A stretch of 64,000 nucleotides of DNA from Epilithonimonas hungarica (GTDB lineage: Bacteria > Bacteroidota > Bacteroidia > Flavobacteriales > Weeksellaceae). The notes under the pieces are model-generated. The model was not told the DNA's origin. It made no database searches and was given only the letters and a program-made list of their open reading frames with translations. Of this stretch, positions 45,500-55,850 are shown piece after piece. The position numbers were made by a program, and so were the translations under genes. Every line of letters starts with the position of its first letter. Position 1 is the stretch's first letter. Location: assembly GCF_900102265.1 (NCBI RefSeq), contig NZ_FNBH01000001.1, positions 186,001 to 250,000 on the forward strand, in the 5' to 3' direction.

Positions 45500-46657
45500 T
45501 TATAATTTAATTTTTAATAACTTTTCTATGGCTTTGTCCAATGTTTCCTGTTCTTTGGCAAAACAAAATCGAATCACTTTTTCATCAGTTCTATCTTTAT
45601 AAAATGCAGAAAAAGGGATAGTTGCAACTTTGTATTCTTGCGCCAACCAATAACAAAAATCCTTGTCTTGCTTATCAGAAATTGCGCCAAAATTGGCAGA
45701 CAGAAAATATGTTCCCTCACAATCCAATAATTGGAAAGGCGTTTCCTTCAAAGCACTTTTAAGATAATCTCTTTTTATTTGGAAAAATGTTGAGATTGAT
45801 TTGAGGTCATCAACATTTTGCAAATATTTAGAAATAGCAAATTGTGCCGGCGTGTTCACACAAAACACATTAAATTGATGAACTTTTCTGAACTCATTGA
45901 TCAAATCCGAAGGCGCACAAACATAACCGATTTTCCAGCCGGTGATATGCAGCAATTTGCCGAAAGAGCCAACCACAAAAGTTCTTTCTTTCAGTTCAGG
46001 ATATTTTGCTAAAGTCAGATGAGGCTTTTCATCAAAAGTGATACTTTCATAAACTTCATCGCTCAGGATAATGATATTCGTATTTTTTACAATCGAAATC
46101 AATTCATCGATATCGTTTTGTTTCAGGATTTTTCCGGAAGGATTATTCGGATTATTGATGATGATCATCTTGGTTTTTTCGGAAACCAGATTTTTAACTT
46201 CATTCCAATTGATTTCATAATCCGGATAAAGCATTTTGACATTTTTTACGATTCCGCCATTCAGGATGATTGCGGGTTCGTAACAATCGTAAGCCGGTTC
46301 GAAGATAATGACTTCATCATCTTTTTTCACAAATGCAGAAATAATGGTAAAAATCCCTTGAGTTGCGCCAGCAGTGATATTGATCTCATAATCCGGACGA
46401 TAATCAACTTGGTATTGAAGATTGAATTTCCTGGAAATCTCTTCTCTCAGCTCTTTGATTCCAAACAAAGGTGCATATTGATTATGACCTTTTTTTGAAA
46501 ATTCACCGAGGTATTTGATTAAATTTTCATCAGGCTGATAATCTGGAAATCCCTGGGAAAGATTGACTGCGTTTTCCTGCTGTGCCAATAAGCTCATCTC
46601 TGTGAAAATCGTTGTTTTCACATCAGGAAGTTTGGAGTTTGGTAATTTGAAAGCCAT
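45500..46657 (-). CDS. Methionine aminotransferase-like PLP enzyme
   Basis: A 385-residue class-I fold aminotransferase of the kynurenine/methionine aminotransferase group (YbdL-like). NLSQGFPDYQPDENLI, ITAGATQGIFTIISAF, NNPNNPSGKIL and the PLP-lysine segment VGSFGKLLHITGWK are visible. It probably transaminates methionine with 2-oxo acids, the last step of methionine salvage, although kynurenine or glutamine activity is possible. No operon partner. Confidence 0.85.
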   Translation of the reverse strand: MAFKLPNSKLPDVKTTIFTEMSLLAQQENAVNLSQGFPDYQPDENLIKYLGEFSKKGHNQYAPLFGIKELREEISRKFNLQYQVDYRPDYEINITAGATQGIFTIISAFVKKDDEVIIFEPAYDCYEPAIILNGGIVKNVKMLYPDYEINWNEVKNLVSEKTKMIIINNPNNPSGKILKQNDIDELISIVKNTNIIILSDEVYESITFDEKPHLTLAKYPELKERTFVVGSFGKLLHITGWKIGYVCAPSDLINEFRKVHQFNVFCVNTPAQFAISKYLQNVDDLKSISTFFQIKRDYLKSALKETPFQLLDCEGTYFLSANFGAISDKQDKDFCYWLAQEYKVATIPFSAFYKDRTDEKVIRFCFAKEQETLDKAIEKLLKIKL

Positions 46658-46807
46658 TCTGATTGTAAAAATAAGTAATTATTACTTTAAAAAATCAAAA
46701 CCTTTTGAGAATATTTTAAATGCAATGAACACAAAGTTTCATTGTAATAATTGAAAATATTTTAAGTTTCGCAAGGGCACTTTGTTCAGCAATTATTTTC
46801 ATTTTGT

Positions 46808-46880
46808 TAAGCTTTACGCCTTTGCGTACCTTAAAGCAGTTGGTTATTTATAAAAATCTTTGCGGACTTTGCGTTTAAAT
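46808..46880 (+). repeat. Leader-type dispersed repeat, copy 3
   Basis: TTTACGCCTTTGCGTACCTT through GGACTTTGCGTTTAA aligns with 27253-27319. It ends 38 bp before the miaA start. The rest of the 46658-46918 gap has shorter, degenerate copies of the same motif (about 46730-46785). Confidence 0.65.
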
Positions 46881-46918
46881 CAAAATAATGATTTCGTAAA
46901 TTTGCAAAAATTAAGTTT

Positions 46919-47818
46919 TTGAAACGTCTTATCTCCATCATTGGAACTACAGGAATCGGGAAAACCCGATTGGCAATCGATTTGGCAAAACATCTCGATA
47001 CGGAAATTATTTCCTGTGACTCGCGCCAGTTTTATAAAGAAATGAGAATTGGAACAGCAATGCCAACCGATACAGAATTAGCCGAAGCGAAACATCATTT
47101 TGTTGGGAATCTTAGTATTAATGATTATTATTCGATAGGCCTGTTTGAAGAAGAGGCTTTGAAAAAATTGGATGAGATTTTTGCAGAAAAAGATATTGCC
47201 ATAATGGTTGGAGGAAGTGGGATGTACGAAAAAGCTGTTGTGGAAGGAATGAACGATTTGCCAATTGCAAATGAAGAAAATCAACAAAAGCTAATTTCAA
47301 TTTTCGAAAACGAAGGCATTGGGCCCTTACAAAAATTACTAGAAGAACTTGATCCGGAATATTATTCTATAGTTGATAAAGATAATCCCAGAAGACTTTT
47401 AAGAGCAATCGACATCATTTGGCAAACCAGAAAAACTTATACCGAAAACCTTAGTTTACCGAAAACAAAACGTAATTTTGAAACGCTCAGAATCGGAATT
47501 GATGCGCCAAGAGAAATTATTTATGAAAGAATCAACCACCGGGTTGACAAAATGATGGAAAACGGATTGCTGGAAGAAGCAAAAAGTTTGATCGCGGATA
47601 GTGATAAAGTGGCTTTGCAAACCGTTGGTTATTCAGAATTGTTCCGGTATTTTGACGGAGAATGGGATTTGGATTTTGCCGTTTCAGAGATCAAGAAAAA
47701 CTCCCGACGTTATGCAAAACGCCAAACCACGTGGAATAGAAAGTTGCAAAATGTAAATTGGGTCAACTATGATAATTCTCTGCAAGAAGCATTATCTTTG
47801 CTGAATAAAATAGATTAA
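46919..47818 (+). CDS. miaA: tRNA dimethylallyltransferase MiaA
   Basis: A 299-residue enzyme that adds the dimethylallyl group to A37 of tRNAs reading UNN codons; MiaB (at 19256) then methylthiolates it. P-loop GTTGIGKTRLA (9-19), CDSRQFYKEM, DNPRRLLRAIDI and RYAKRQTTWNR are family blocks. The start is TTG at 46919, supported by the conserved N-terminus KRLISIIGTTG. A TAAATTTG -7 box (46897-46904) would put the RNA start only about 9-10 bases upstream. Confidence 0.93.
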   Translation: MKRLISIIGTTGIGKTRLAIDLAKHLDTEIISCDSRQFYKEMRIGTAMPTDTELAEAKHHFVGNLSINDYYSIGLFEEEALKKLDEIFAEKDIAIMVGGSGMYEKAVVEGMNDLPIANEENQQKLISIFENEGIGPLQKLLEELDPEYYSIVDKDNPRRLLRAIDIIWQTRKTYTENLSLPKTKRNFETLRIGIDAPREIIYERINHRVDKMMENGLLEEAKSLIADSDKVALQTVGYSELFRYFDGEWDLDFAVSEIKKNSRRYAKRQTTWNRKLQNVNWVNYDNSLQEALSLLNKID

Positions 47819-47842
47819 TCATCAAATTAATAAATCAAAACA

Positions 47843-48400
47843 ATGTCAAATACACCTTCAAATATGTTGGCTCTGGGAACAAAAGCTCCTGATTTCAAAC
47901 TTCCTGATCCGTCAAAAAATAACGAATTACAAAGTCTTGAATCTTTGAAAGGAAAGAAAGCAACTTTGGTTGTTTTTATGTGTAACCATTGTCCGTTTGT
48001 CCTTCATATCATTGATAAATTAGAAGAATTGTATGAAGATTATAAATCTCAGGGAATTGAATTTATCGGAATCAATTCTAATGATGTGGATCGATATCCC
48101 GCAGATTCTCCGGAGATGATGATGGAGTTTGTGGATGAAAGAGGCATCAAATTCCCTTATCTGTACGACGAGTCTCAGGAAATAGCAAAAGCTTATGATG
48201 CGGCCTGCACACCGGATTTCTATTTCTTCGATGAAAATCTAAATTTGATCTATCGTGGACAAATGGACGACTCTCGACCAGGAAATCAGAAAGAAATCAC
48301 AGGAGAAGACTTGATTATCGCTTTTGAAAATCTTTTGGCCGGAGCGGAGCAAGAAGATTTTCAAAGACCAAGTTTAGGCTGCAATATCAAATGGAAATAA
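47843..48400 (+). CDS. Thioredoxin-family / AhpC-TSA-like protein
   Basis: A 185-residue redoxin without signal peptide. Its active site CNHCPF (Cys47, Cys50) is the variant typical of a thioredoxin-fold family common in Bacteroidota and cyanobacteria; the body (NSNDVDRYPADSPEMM) follows AhpC-type folds. It probably reduces disulfides or peroxides in the cytosol, and the partner is unknown. It is 24 bp after miaA, possibly in one operon, and ends at a terminator. Confidence 0.85.
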   Translation: MSNTPSNMLALGTKAPDFKLPDPSKNNELQSLESLKGKKATLVVFMCNHCPFVLHIIDKLEELYEDYKSQGIEFIGINSNDVDRYPADSPEMMMEFVDERGIKFPYLYDESQEIAKAYDAACTPDFYFFDENLNLIYRGQMDDSRPGNQKEITGEDLIIAFENLLAGAEQEDFQRPSLGCNIKWK

Positions 48401-48406
48401 TAAAAC

Positions 48407-48434
48407 AAAAACCGGAAATTAGTTTCCGGTTTTT
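48407..48434. terminator. Bidirectional intrinsic terminator
   Basis: A 12-bp perfect stem (48407-48418 with 48423-48434) closing TTAG, between the thioredoxin and Nudix genes. Confidence 0.9.
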
Positions 48435-48436
48435 TA

Positions 48437-48952
48437 TTAAAGTTTATCAATGTAATTTTTAAGAAATCGTTTCTGAGATTCAAAAGCGATCTTATCCAAG
48501 CCAAGTTCTGAAGCTTTTATCCAAATGGTTTCAGAGATCTCGGATTCTTCCAGTTTGATTTCAAATTTCTCTTCAACATCATACAGGTAGAATAGGTCTA
48601 AAGTGTTATAATCAATGTTTTTATAAGGATAGATGTTCGGCTGGCTTCCCAGATATTTAAACTCTGCAGGATTAATTATTAATCCCAATTCTTCATTTAG
48701 CTCTCTTGAACAAGTTTCTTCAGAGCTTTCTTTTGGGTCGGTAAAACCTCCGGGTAAATCCCATTTCCCTTTTCCGGGCTCCTGATTTCTTACTGTAAAA
48801 AATAATTCGTCCTGATATTTTATGATTACCGCAACGGCTGCAGCAGTGTTATGATATAAAACAAAATCACAATTGCTGCAACTAAATTTGGTGATATTAT
48901 TCCACAATAATTTTTCCTGCCCACATTTGGGGCAGAATCTCAAATTTTCCAT
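48437..48952 (-). CDS. Nudix hydrolase with N-terminal zinc ribbon
   Basis: A 171-residue protein. A zinc ribbon (Cys7, Cys10, Cys25, Cys28) precedes a Nudix domain with box GGFTDPKESSEETCSRELNEELG. The zinc ribbon is shared with NADH-diphosphatase (NudC)-type enzymes, but the family-specific tail of NudC is not evident. It likely hydrolyses a nucleoside-diphosphate-linked substrate. It lies 18 bp after xerD on the same strand. Confidence 0.85.
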   Translation of the reverse strand: MENLRFCPKCGQEKLLWNNITKFSCSNCDFVLYHNTAAAVAVIIKYQDELFFTVRNQEPGKGKWDLPGGFTDPKESSEETCSRELNEELGLIINPAEFKYLGSQPNIYPYKNIDYNTLDLFYLYDVEEKFEIKLEESEISETIWIKASELGLDKIAFESQKRFLKNYIDKL

Positions 48953-48970
48953 TGGATAAATTTAAGAAAA

Positions 48971-49882
48971 CTACGCGATGTTTCTGTTTCTTGGGTGGAA
49001 ATTTAAAATAACATCTCTCAATTCTTCAGTTTTCAGATGCGTATAGATTTGAGTTGTTGTGATACTGCTATGTCCTAGCATTTCCTGAATAAATCTCAAA
49101 TCGGCACCGTTTTGCAACAAATGGGTCGCAAAAGAGTGTCTGAAGGTGTGTGGCGAAATACTCTTGCTGATTCCGGCTTTTTGAGTCAATTCCTTGATGA
49201 TGATGAAAACAATAACCCTAGACATATTGGTACCTCTAGTATTTAGAAATACAATATCCTCATGTTTTTTGTTGACTTTGATTTTGTTTCGGACGTTCTG
49301 TATATAGTGGTGCAGATATTCTGCTGTAGAATGTGCAAGTGGGACAAGTCTGGTCTTTTCGCCTTTCCCTTCTACAATGATAAATCCTTCTTTGAAATTA
49401 ATATTAGATATTTTCAAATCCACCAGTTCAGAAACACGGAGACCACAACCATACAGAACTTCCAGAATACATTGGTTCCTTTGTCCAATGTCTGTTTTTT
49501 TATCAATACTGTTTATGATTCTGTCGATATCATCCATACTCAAAGTATCAGGAAGGTATAAGCCCAATTTTGGACCTTCTAGAAGAGAAGATGGATTGTC
49601 ATCTCTATATTCTTCCTCCAAAAGAAATTTGAAAAATGCCTTTATAGAAGAGATTCCTCTTGCCTGGGATCTTTCGCTGATTTTCTTTTTAGAAAGTTGG
49701 TAGATGAATTCCTGTAGGTTTTCGTAAGATATATTCTGTGGAGATACATCTTCTAACTCTGTTGTTGCAAAGCTTTCCAGCTTTTTGATGTCTCTGACAT
49801 AAGCGTCAAGTGTGTTGTCAGAGAAACTTTTCTCAAATTTGAGAAAATTTGAGAAGTCTGTAATTTTTTCGGACCAGTTCAT
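48971..49882 (-). CDS. xerD: Tyrosine recombinase XerD
   Basis: A 303-residue Xer-type tyrosine recombinase with all catalytic residues: Arg149 (GCGLRVSEL), Lys173 on the beta-hairpin, His245 and Arg248 (HTFRHSFATH), His271 (GHSSITTTQIY) and nucleophile Tyr280. It resolves chromosome dimers at dif. The short core-gene context (dCMP deaminase upstream, Nudix downstream) and lack of flanking mobile genes support a housekeeping Xer rather than a phage integrase. XerC versus XerD is not certain; the length fits XerD. Confidence 0.88.
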   Translation of the reverse strand: MNWSEKITDFSNFLKFEKSFSDNTLDAYVRDIKKLESFATTELEDVSPQNISYENLQEFIYQLSKKKISERSQARGISSIKAFFKFLLEEEYRDDNPSSLLEGPKLGLYLPDTLSMDDIDRIINSIDKKTDIGQRNQCILEVLYGCGLRVSELVDLKISNINFKEGFIIVEGKGEKTRLVPLAHSTAEYLHHYIQNVRNKIKVNKKHEDIVFLNTRGTNMSRVIVFIIIKELTQKAGISKSISPHTFRHSFATHLLQNGADLRFIQEMLGHSSITTTQIYTHLKTEELRDVILNFHPRNRNIA

Positions 49883-49924
49883 AATTTGTGTTTTTTATTG
49901 TTTTTGTATTATGTATTATTTATT

Positions 49925-50356
49925 TCATAAATGATATAATTCTTGTTCAGTGATATTTAAAATCTCGATTCCTGCATTTTTTAAAAATTCTAACCCGCTG
50001 TCATCAGAGTAGCCGGTCATATACACCACTTTCTCGATTCCGGATTGCAATATAAGCTTGCTGCACTCTTTACAAGGAGACATTGTTATATATAATGTTG
50101 CACCTTTTGAGGACTGTGTACTTCCAGCAATTTTTAAGATTGCATTAGCTTCTGCATGTAGAACAAACCAATTTGTTTTTCCTTCTTCATCCTCACAATT
50201 GTTCTCAAATCCAGAAGGAGTTCCGTTGTATCCGTCAGAAATAATCATTCGGTCTTTTACAATAAGAGCTCCTACTTTTTTTCTTTTACAATAGGAAAGA
50301 TTCGCCCATTCGGAAGCCATCTTAAGATAAGCAATGTCGAATTTATTATAATTCAT
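49925..50356 (-). CDS. dCMP/cytidine deaminase family protein
   Basis: A 143-residue deaminase with zinc motif HAE (67-69) and PCKEC (94-98). The layout is that of deoxycytidylate deaminase (ComEB-like), which turns dCMP into dUMP for thymidylate synthesis. It lies 9 bp after the enoyl-CoA hydratase stop and 42 bp before xerD. Confidence 0.85.
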   Translation of the reverse strand: MNYNKFDIAYLKMASEWANLSYCKRKKVGALIVKDRMIISDGYNGTPSGFENNCEDEEGKTNWFVLHAEANAILKIAGSTQSSKGATLYITMSPCKECSKLILQSGIEKVVYMTGYSDDSGLEFLKNAGIEILNITEQELYHL

Positions 50357-50365
50357 TCTGCAAAT

Positions 50366-51133
50366 TTAATTGAAAATAGGTTTTCTTTTTTCAATAAATG
50401 CAGAAACGCCTTCTTTAAAATCATCTTGTGCAAATAAATCTCCAAAGGAATTGATTTCAGTCTCCATTCCATTTTCTGAGTCACTTGCATTCACCGCCTT
50501 GATTGCTTTTGCAATTCCTTGGGGTGAATTTTTAATGATTTGCTCAGCCAATTCCTTCGTTTTTGGAAGCAATTCTTCAAGAGGAAAAACTTCATTTACC
50601 AAACCAATTGATTTGGCTTTTTCAGCAGTGATCATCTTTGCGGAGAAAATCATTTCATTAGCAATTCCTTTTCCTACTAATTTTGGTAATCTCTGCGTTC
50701 CTCCATATCCTGGAATCAATCCCAAAGTTACTTCTGGTAAACCAAGTTTCGCATTTTCAGATGCATATCTTATATGGCATGACATTGCCAATTCCAATCC
50801 TCCGCCCAAAGCGAAACCATTGACTGCTGCAATTACCGGTTTGCTGAGATTTTCTATTTTGTTAAAAATAAAATGCCCTCTTTTTGATAGTTCAGTTGCC
50901 TGTTCTTGGGTAAAAGAAGGAAATTCCTTAATATCTGCTCCTGCGACGAAAGACTTTTCTCCGCTTCCTGTGACAATGACACAATTAGCGGTCTTCTCAG
51001 AATCCAGATAATCAAAAACTTTTTCCAGATCGTTAAGAACCTGAGCATTCAAGGCGTTTAAGCTTTCTGGCCTGTTGATCGTGACAATGGCGATTTTTCC
51101 GTCTATCGTTAATTTTATACTTTCGTAATTCAT
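50366..51133 (-). CDS. Enoyl-CoA hydratase/isomerase family protein
   Basis: A 255-residue crotonase-fold protein. FVAGADIKEF (about 62-71) and GFALGGGLELAMSC (about 107-120) form the oxyanion hole; the catalytic Glu is expected in GLPEVTLGLIPG. It most resembles enoyl-CoA or short-chain crotonases that hydrate 2-enoyl-CoA in fatty-acid oxidation. The substrate is not decided. Confidence 0.88.
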   Translation of the reverse strand: MNYESIKLTIDGKIAIVTINRPESLNALNAQVLNDLEKVFDYLDSEKTANCVIVTGSGEKSFVAGADIKEFPSFTQEQATELSKRGHFIFNKIENLSKPVIAAVNGFALGGGLELAMSCHIRYASENAKLGLPEVTLGLIPGYGGTQRLPKLVGKGIANEMIFSAKMITAEKAKSIGLVNEVFPLEELLPKTKELAEQIIKNSPQGIAKAIKAVNASDSENGMETEINSFGDLFAQDDFKEGVSAFIEKRKPIFN

Positions 51134-51267
51134 TTAAATAGGAGATTATATTTTAATCTCTAAACTAATTCTAAAACTAAATTAGAAATTTCTGCAATAT
51201 AAACAAAATATTAATGAACAATTAACATTTTTTATTGTTGATTTATTAACCTTTGTAAATTATAATA

Positions 51268-51660
51268 ATGAAAACTTTTTACAGAATACTCCATTATGTG
51301 TTGAAAACATACATATTATTAATAGTTGTTTTTTCCTGTGGAAGTCGGAATTCTTCAAATCACAGCTCAGGATATAGATCTACGACGGTTTCATATTATG
51401 CTGACAAATTTGATGGCAAGAAAACGGTTAGCGGGGAAACTTATAAACACTATAAAATGACAGGTGCCCATAGGTCGCTTTCTTTCGGGACTCGAGTGGA
51501 GATCATTAATATAGATAATGGTAAATCGGTGATCATAACGGTGAATGACCGAGGTCCTTTGAAGCCATCTCGGGAATTTGACCTTAGCCAAGGGGCTTTT
51601 AAAAAGATTGCAAGCTTGAATGAAGGCATCATAAAAATAAAATATAAGATATTGAAATAA
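51268..51660 (+). CDS. rlpA: RlpA-family septal-ring protein (lipoprotein)
   Basis: A 130-residue protein with a lipobox VFSC (Cys24), a short linker and a double-psi beta-barrel RlpA domain (SYYADKFDGKKTVSGETY, GTRVEIINIDNG, VNDRGPLKPSREFDLSQGAF). RlpA lytic transglycosylases cut denuded glycan strands; here the SPOR domain of the E. coli protein is absent. It probably sits at the outer membrane inner leaflet. It stands alone in front of enolase, 119 bp away. Confidence 0.82.
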   Translation: MKTFYRILHYVLKTYILLIVVFSCGSRNSSNHSSGYRSTTVSYYADKFDGKKTVSGETYKHYKMTGAHRSLSFGTRVEIINIDNGKSVIITVNDRGPLKPSREFDLSQGAFKKIASLNEGIIKIKYKILK

Positions 51661-51719
51661 ATCATCTTTTGAGATTATCAAATATCTAAAAGGATTCATT
51701 ACATAATATTTAAAATGTT

Positions 51720-51727
51720 TAAATTTG
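51720..51727 (+). promoter_or_regulatory. -7 box for enolase
   Basis: TAAATTTG about 53 bp upstream of the enolase ATG. No well-spaced -33 TTG, so the match is partial. Confidence 0.45.
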
Positions 51728-51764
51728 CAATGCTTTAAAAAAATAAAACAAATAAAAATCTTAA

Positions 51765-53072
<1,308 letters not shown>

Positions 53073-53089
53073 TTTTGCTTTATATCTAT

Positions 53090-53120
53090 AAAAAGCCTTT
53101 GAAATTTTCAAAGGCTTTTT
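53090..53120 (+). terminator. Intrinsic terminator after enolase
   Basis: A 13-bp perfect stem (53090-53102 with 53108-53120) ending in T-runs. Confidence 0.9.
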
Positions 53121-53226
53121 CGTTTTATTGATTTGATAATCAAATTATTATTAAAATTATAATTGTTTTGAAATCAGTCAATTATCATTATAAGCAAAAT
53201 CAATCCCAATTTATGACATTTGTCAG

Positions 53227-53257
53227 TTGACAGTTAGGGATGAAAGTCCTATATTTA
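53227..53257 (+). promoter_or_regulatory. Promoter of citrate synthase
   Basis: TTG (53227-53229), 20 bp, then TATATTTA (53250-53257). This lies just 22 bp before ATG 53279 and overlaps the upstream in-frame ATG at 53240, excluding the latter as start. Confidence 0.65.
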
Positions 53258-53278
53258 GCAGACAAAATTTTTTTTAAA

Positions 53279-54565
53279 ATGTCAGATAATAAAGTTATAT
53301 TGAATTACGATGGAAAAAGCTTCGAATATCCAATCGTAGATAGTACTATCGGTGACAGAGGAATTGATATTTCTAAATTGAGAGATCAAACAGGGTTGAT
53401 CACCTTAGATCTTGGTTACAAAAATACAGGTGCTACAATTAGTGAAATTACATACCTAGATGGTGATAAAGGGGAATTGTTCTACAGAGGTTATCCAATA
53501 GAGCAGATTGCTGAAAAATCTAATTTTACGGAGGTGATGTATCTTTTGCTTCATGGCGAATTGCCAAAAGCAGAACAGTTTTCTTCATTCGAAAATAATA
53601 TCAAAAAATATAATTTTGTTGCAGATGAGCTTAAAAAACTGATTGATGTTTTCCCTCGTTCTGCACACCCTATGGGAGTTCTTTCTTCTTTGACTTCTGC
53701 ACTTACAGCTTTCAATCCAAAAGCGGTAGATGTAAAATCAAAAGAAGAATTGGATTATGCATCAGAATTGATGATTGCAAAATTCTCTCATCTTTGTGCT
53801 TGGACGTACAGAAAAACGCAAGGTTTACCAATCAATCACGGCGATAATAGCCTGAACTATGTTGAGAATTTCTACAAAATGGCATTCAGATTACCAAATG
53901 AGGAATTTGAATTGGATCCGGTTGTAGTGGCAGCTTTAGATAAATTATTGATCCTCCACGCTGATCACGAACAAAACTGTTCTACTTCTACAGTAAGAAT
54001 GGTAGGTTCTGCCCACACAGGTCTTTTTGCTTCAATTTCTTCTGGTGTTTCTGCACTTTGGGGACCACTTCATGGAGGTGCAAACCAAGCGGTGATCGAA
54101 ATGCTTGAATTGATTGAAAAGGATGGCGGTGATGTCAACAAATGGGTTGCCAAAGCTAAAGATAAAAACGATGGCTTCAGATTGATGGGCTTCGGACACA
54201 GGGTTTACAAAAACTTCGATCCAAGAGCGAAGATCATCAAAAAAGCGGCTGACGATATTCTAGGAAAATTAGGAATTCAGGATAAAGCACTTGATATTGC
54301 AATGCAACTAGAAAAAGTGGCTTTGGAAGACGAATATTTCATCGAGAGAAAATTATATCCAAACGTAGATTTCTACTCTGGAATCATCTACAGAGCTTTG
54401 GGGATCCCGACAGAAATGTTCACAGTAATGTTTGCATTGGGAAGATTGCCGGGATGGATCGCTCAATGGAGAGAAATGAGATTGAAAGGAGATCCTATTG
54501 GAAGACCAAGACAGATCTATCAAGGTTCGCAACTTCGTGACTATGTGGATATTGCAAACAGATAA
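53279..54565 (+). CDS. gltA: Citrate synthase
   Basis: A 428-residue type II-like citrate synthase that joins acetyl-CoA and oxaloacetate. LHADHEQNCSTSTVRMVGS, GPLHGGANQAVIEML (active-site His) and GFGHRVYKNFDPRA (active-site His) are present, and the C-terminal LPGWIAQWRE is typical. I start at ATG 53279, giving the conserved MSDNKV N-terminus. The frame is open to 53240, but the promoter sits there. Followed by a terminator. Confidence 0.95.
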   Translation: MSDNKVILNYDGKSFEYPIVDSTIGDRGIDISKLRDQTGLITLDLGYKNTGATISEITYLDGDKGELFYRGYPIEQIAEKSNFTEVMYLLLHGELPKAEQFSSFENNIKKYNFVADELKKLIDVFPRSAHPMGVLSSLTSALTAFNPKAVDVKSKEELDYASELMIAKFSHLCAWTYRKTQGLPINHGDNSLNYVENFYKMAFRLPNEEFELDPVVVAALDKLLILHADHEQNCSTSTVRMVGSAHTGLFASISSGVSALWGPLHGGANQAVIEMLELIEKDGGDVNKWVAKAKDKNDGFRLMGFGHRVYKNFDPRAKIIKKAADDILGKLGIQDKALDIAMQLEKVALEDEYFIERKLYPNVDFYSGIIYRALGIPTEMFTVMFALGRLPGWIAQWREMRLKGDPIGRPRQIYQGSQLRDYVDIANR

Positions 54566-54586
54566 AAATTTTTGAAAATCAATATA

Positions 54587-54620
54587 AAATCCTCGAAAGT
54601 AATTTTTCGGGGATTTTTTT
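54587..54620 (+). terminator. Intrinsic terminator after gltA
   Basis: A 12-bp stem (54587-54598 with 54605-54616, one G-T pair) followed by eight T. The rest of the 54566-54824 gap holds a TATATTTG -7 box (54719-54726) without a spaced -33. Confidence 0.85.
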
Positions 54621-54824
54621 TCGGCAATATTATAATTAATCTAAAATTTTCTCCAACAATCTCGCTCTGGCAGGTGTTATTAACTAAAATAAAATATTAC
54701 AGGTTTGAATGCTTTAATTATATTTGCGTGATTCTGAAATTATGAAATCGCTGTTATTTGTACTAGAAAATATCTTCTGATCATGCGATTGCATATGACC
54801 TCTGGAAATGACTGTAAGTAACAT

Positions 54825-55739
54825 ATGAAACTAAATATCAAAAATGAGACTGGAAGACTGAAATCCGTAGTTCTTGGACAACCAAAATCTAATGGTGCCG
54901 TCCCGACTCTGGAAGAAAGTTATGATGCTAAATCTTATCATACGATCGAGAATAATATCTACCCAAAGGAGCAAGATATTATCTCTGAAATGACAGAGTT
55001 CGAAAAGGTTCTGAAAAAGTATGATGTTGAGGTTTTCCGACCGAAAATCATCAAAGATTACAATCAGGTTTTTGCGAGAGACGTGGCGTTCGTGATAGAA
55101 GATAAAATGATAATTTCGAATATCATTCCGGATAGAGCGGACGAGCAGGAAGCTTACAGACACATCATCGATAAAGTCTCTTGGAGAAATATCATCAACC
55201 TTCCGGAAACTGCCCATATCGAAGGTGGAGATGTGATTGTCTGGAACGGATTCCTTTTCATCGGAACCAGTTACAGCCCGGATTACAGAAATCTGAAGAC
55301 GGCAAGAACCAATGAGTATGCGATCGAAATTCTGAAAGAATATTTCCCGAAGAAAAGGATCATCGACCTTGATTTGAGGAAAAATGATACAAAACCTTAC
55401 GAGGGGATTCTTCACTTGGATTGTACATTCAATATTGTTGGGAATGACAAATGTATCATTTACAAAAATGGATTTGTAGATGAGTCTGATTATCAATTGT
55501 TGGTTGACATTTTTGGAGAAGAAAACTGCTTCGAGATCAATGATAGAGAAATGTTCGATATGGTTCCTAATATCTTCTCAATTGCTCCGGATATAGTGGT
55601 TTCTGATAAAGCCTTCACAAGACTCAATCATCATCTCAGAGACGAGTGGGGAATGACTGTGGAAGAAATTCCTTACCGCGAGATTTCCAAAATGGGAGGA
55701 TTGTTGAGGTGTTCGACTTTGCCGTTGGTGAGAGAATGA
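54825..55739 (+). CDS. Arginine deiminase-fold hydrolase / amidinotransferase family
   Basis: A 304-residue guanidino-group-modifying enzyme. FARDVAFV (substrate Asp), HIEGGDVI (Glu and Asp), HLDCTFNI (His/Asp) and the nucleophile Cys296 in GGLLRCST are in the order of arginine deiminases and dimethylarginine hydrolases. It acts on arginine or a methylated or derived guanidine; the exact substrate is unknown. A second enzyme of the same fold follows at 55851, 111 bp away. Confidence 0.8.
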   Translation: MKLNIKNETGRLKSVVLGQPKSNGAVPTLEESYDAKSYHTIENNIYPKEQDIISEMTEFEKVLKKYDVEVFRPKIIKDYNQVFARDVAFVIEDKMIISNIIPDRADEQEAYRHIIDKVSWRNIINLPETAHIEGGDVIVWNGFLFIGTSYSPDYRNLKTARTNEYAIEILKEYFPKKRIIDLDLRKNDTKPYEGILHLDCTFNIVGNDKCIIYKNGFVDESDYQLLVDIFGEENCFEINDREMFDMVPNIFSIAPDIVVSDKAFTRLNHHLRDEWGMTVEEIPYREISKMGGLLRCSTLPLVRE

Positions 55740-55850
55740 GTCAGATATTTCTCGCTGATTCAGCAAATTTTGCAAAATTTTAGTTTGGGAAGATTTACTA
55801 AATCTGAAAAATCTGCGAGATAAATTAAATTTTAAATTTAGTTCGATAAT

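Noticed and set aside
48971-49882. Phage or island integrase
   Set aside because: The sequence and context are of housekeeping XerD. No att sites or mobile genes flank it.
50370-51011. A 213-codon plus-strand open frame
   Set aside because: Exact antisense of the enoyl-CoA hydratase gene with Pro/Ser-rich nonsense sequence.
53240-53278. Upstream ATG for citrate synthase
   Set aside because: The -7 box of the promoter (53250-53257) lies downstream of it, and the conserved N-terminus begins at 53279.
54831-55496. A 221-codon minus-strand open frame
   Set aside because: Antisense of the arginine-deiminase-fold gene; no recognisable domain.
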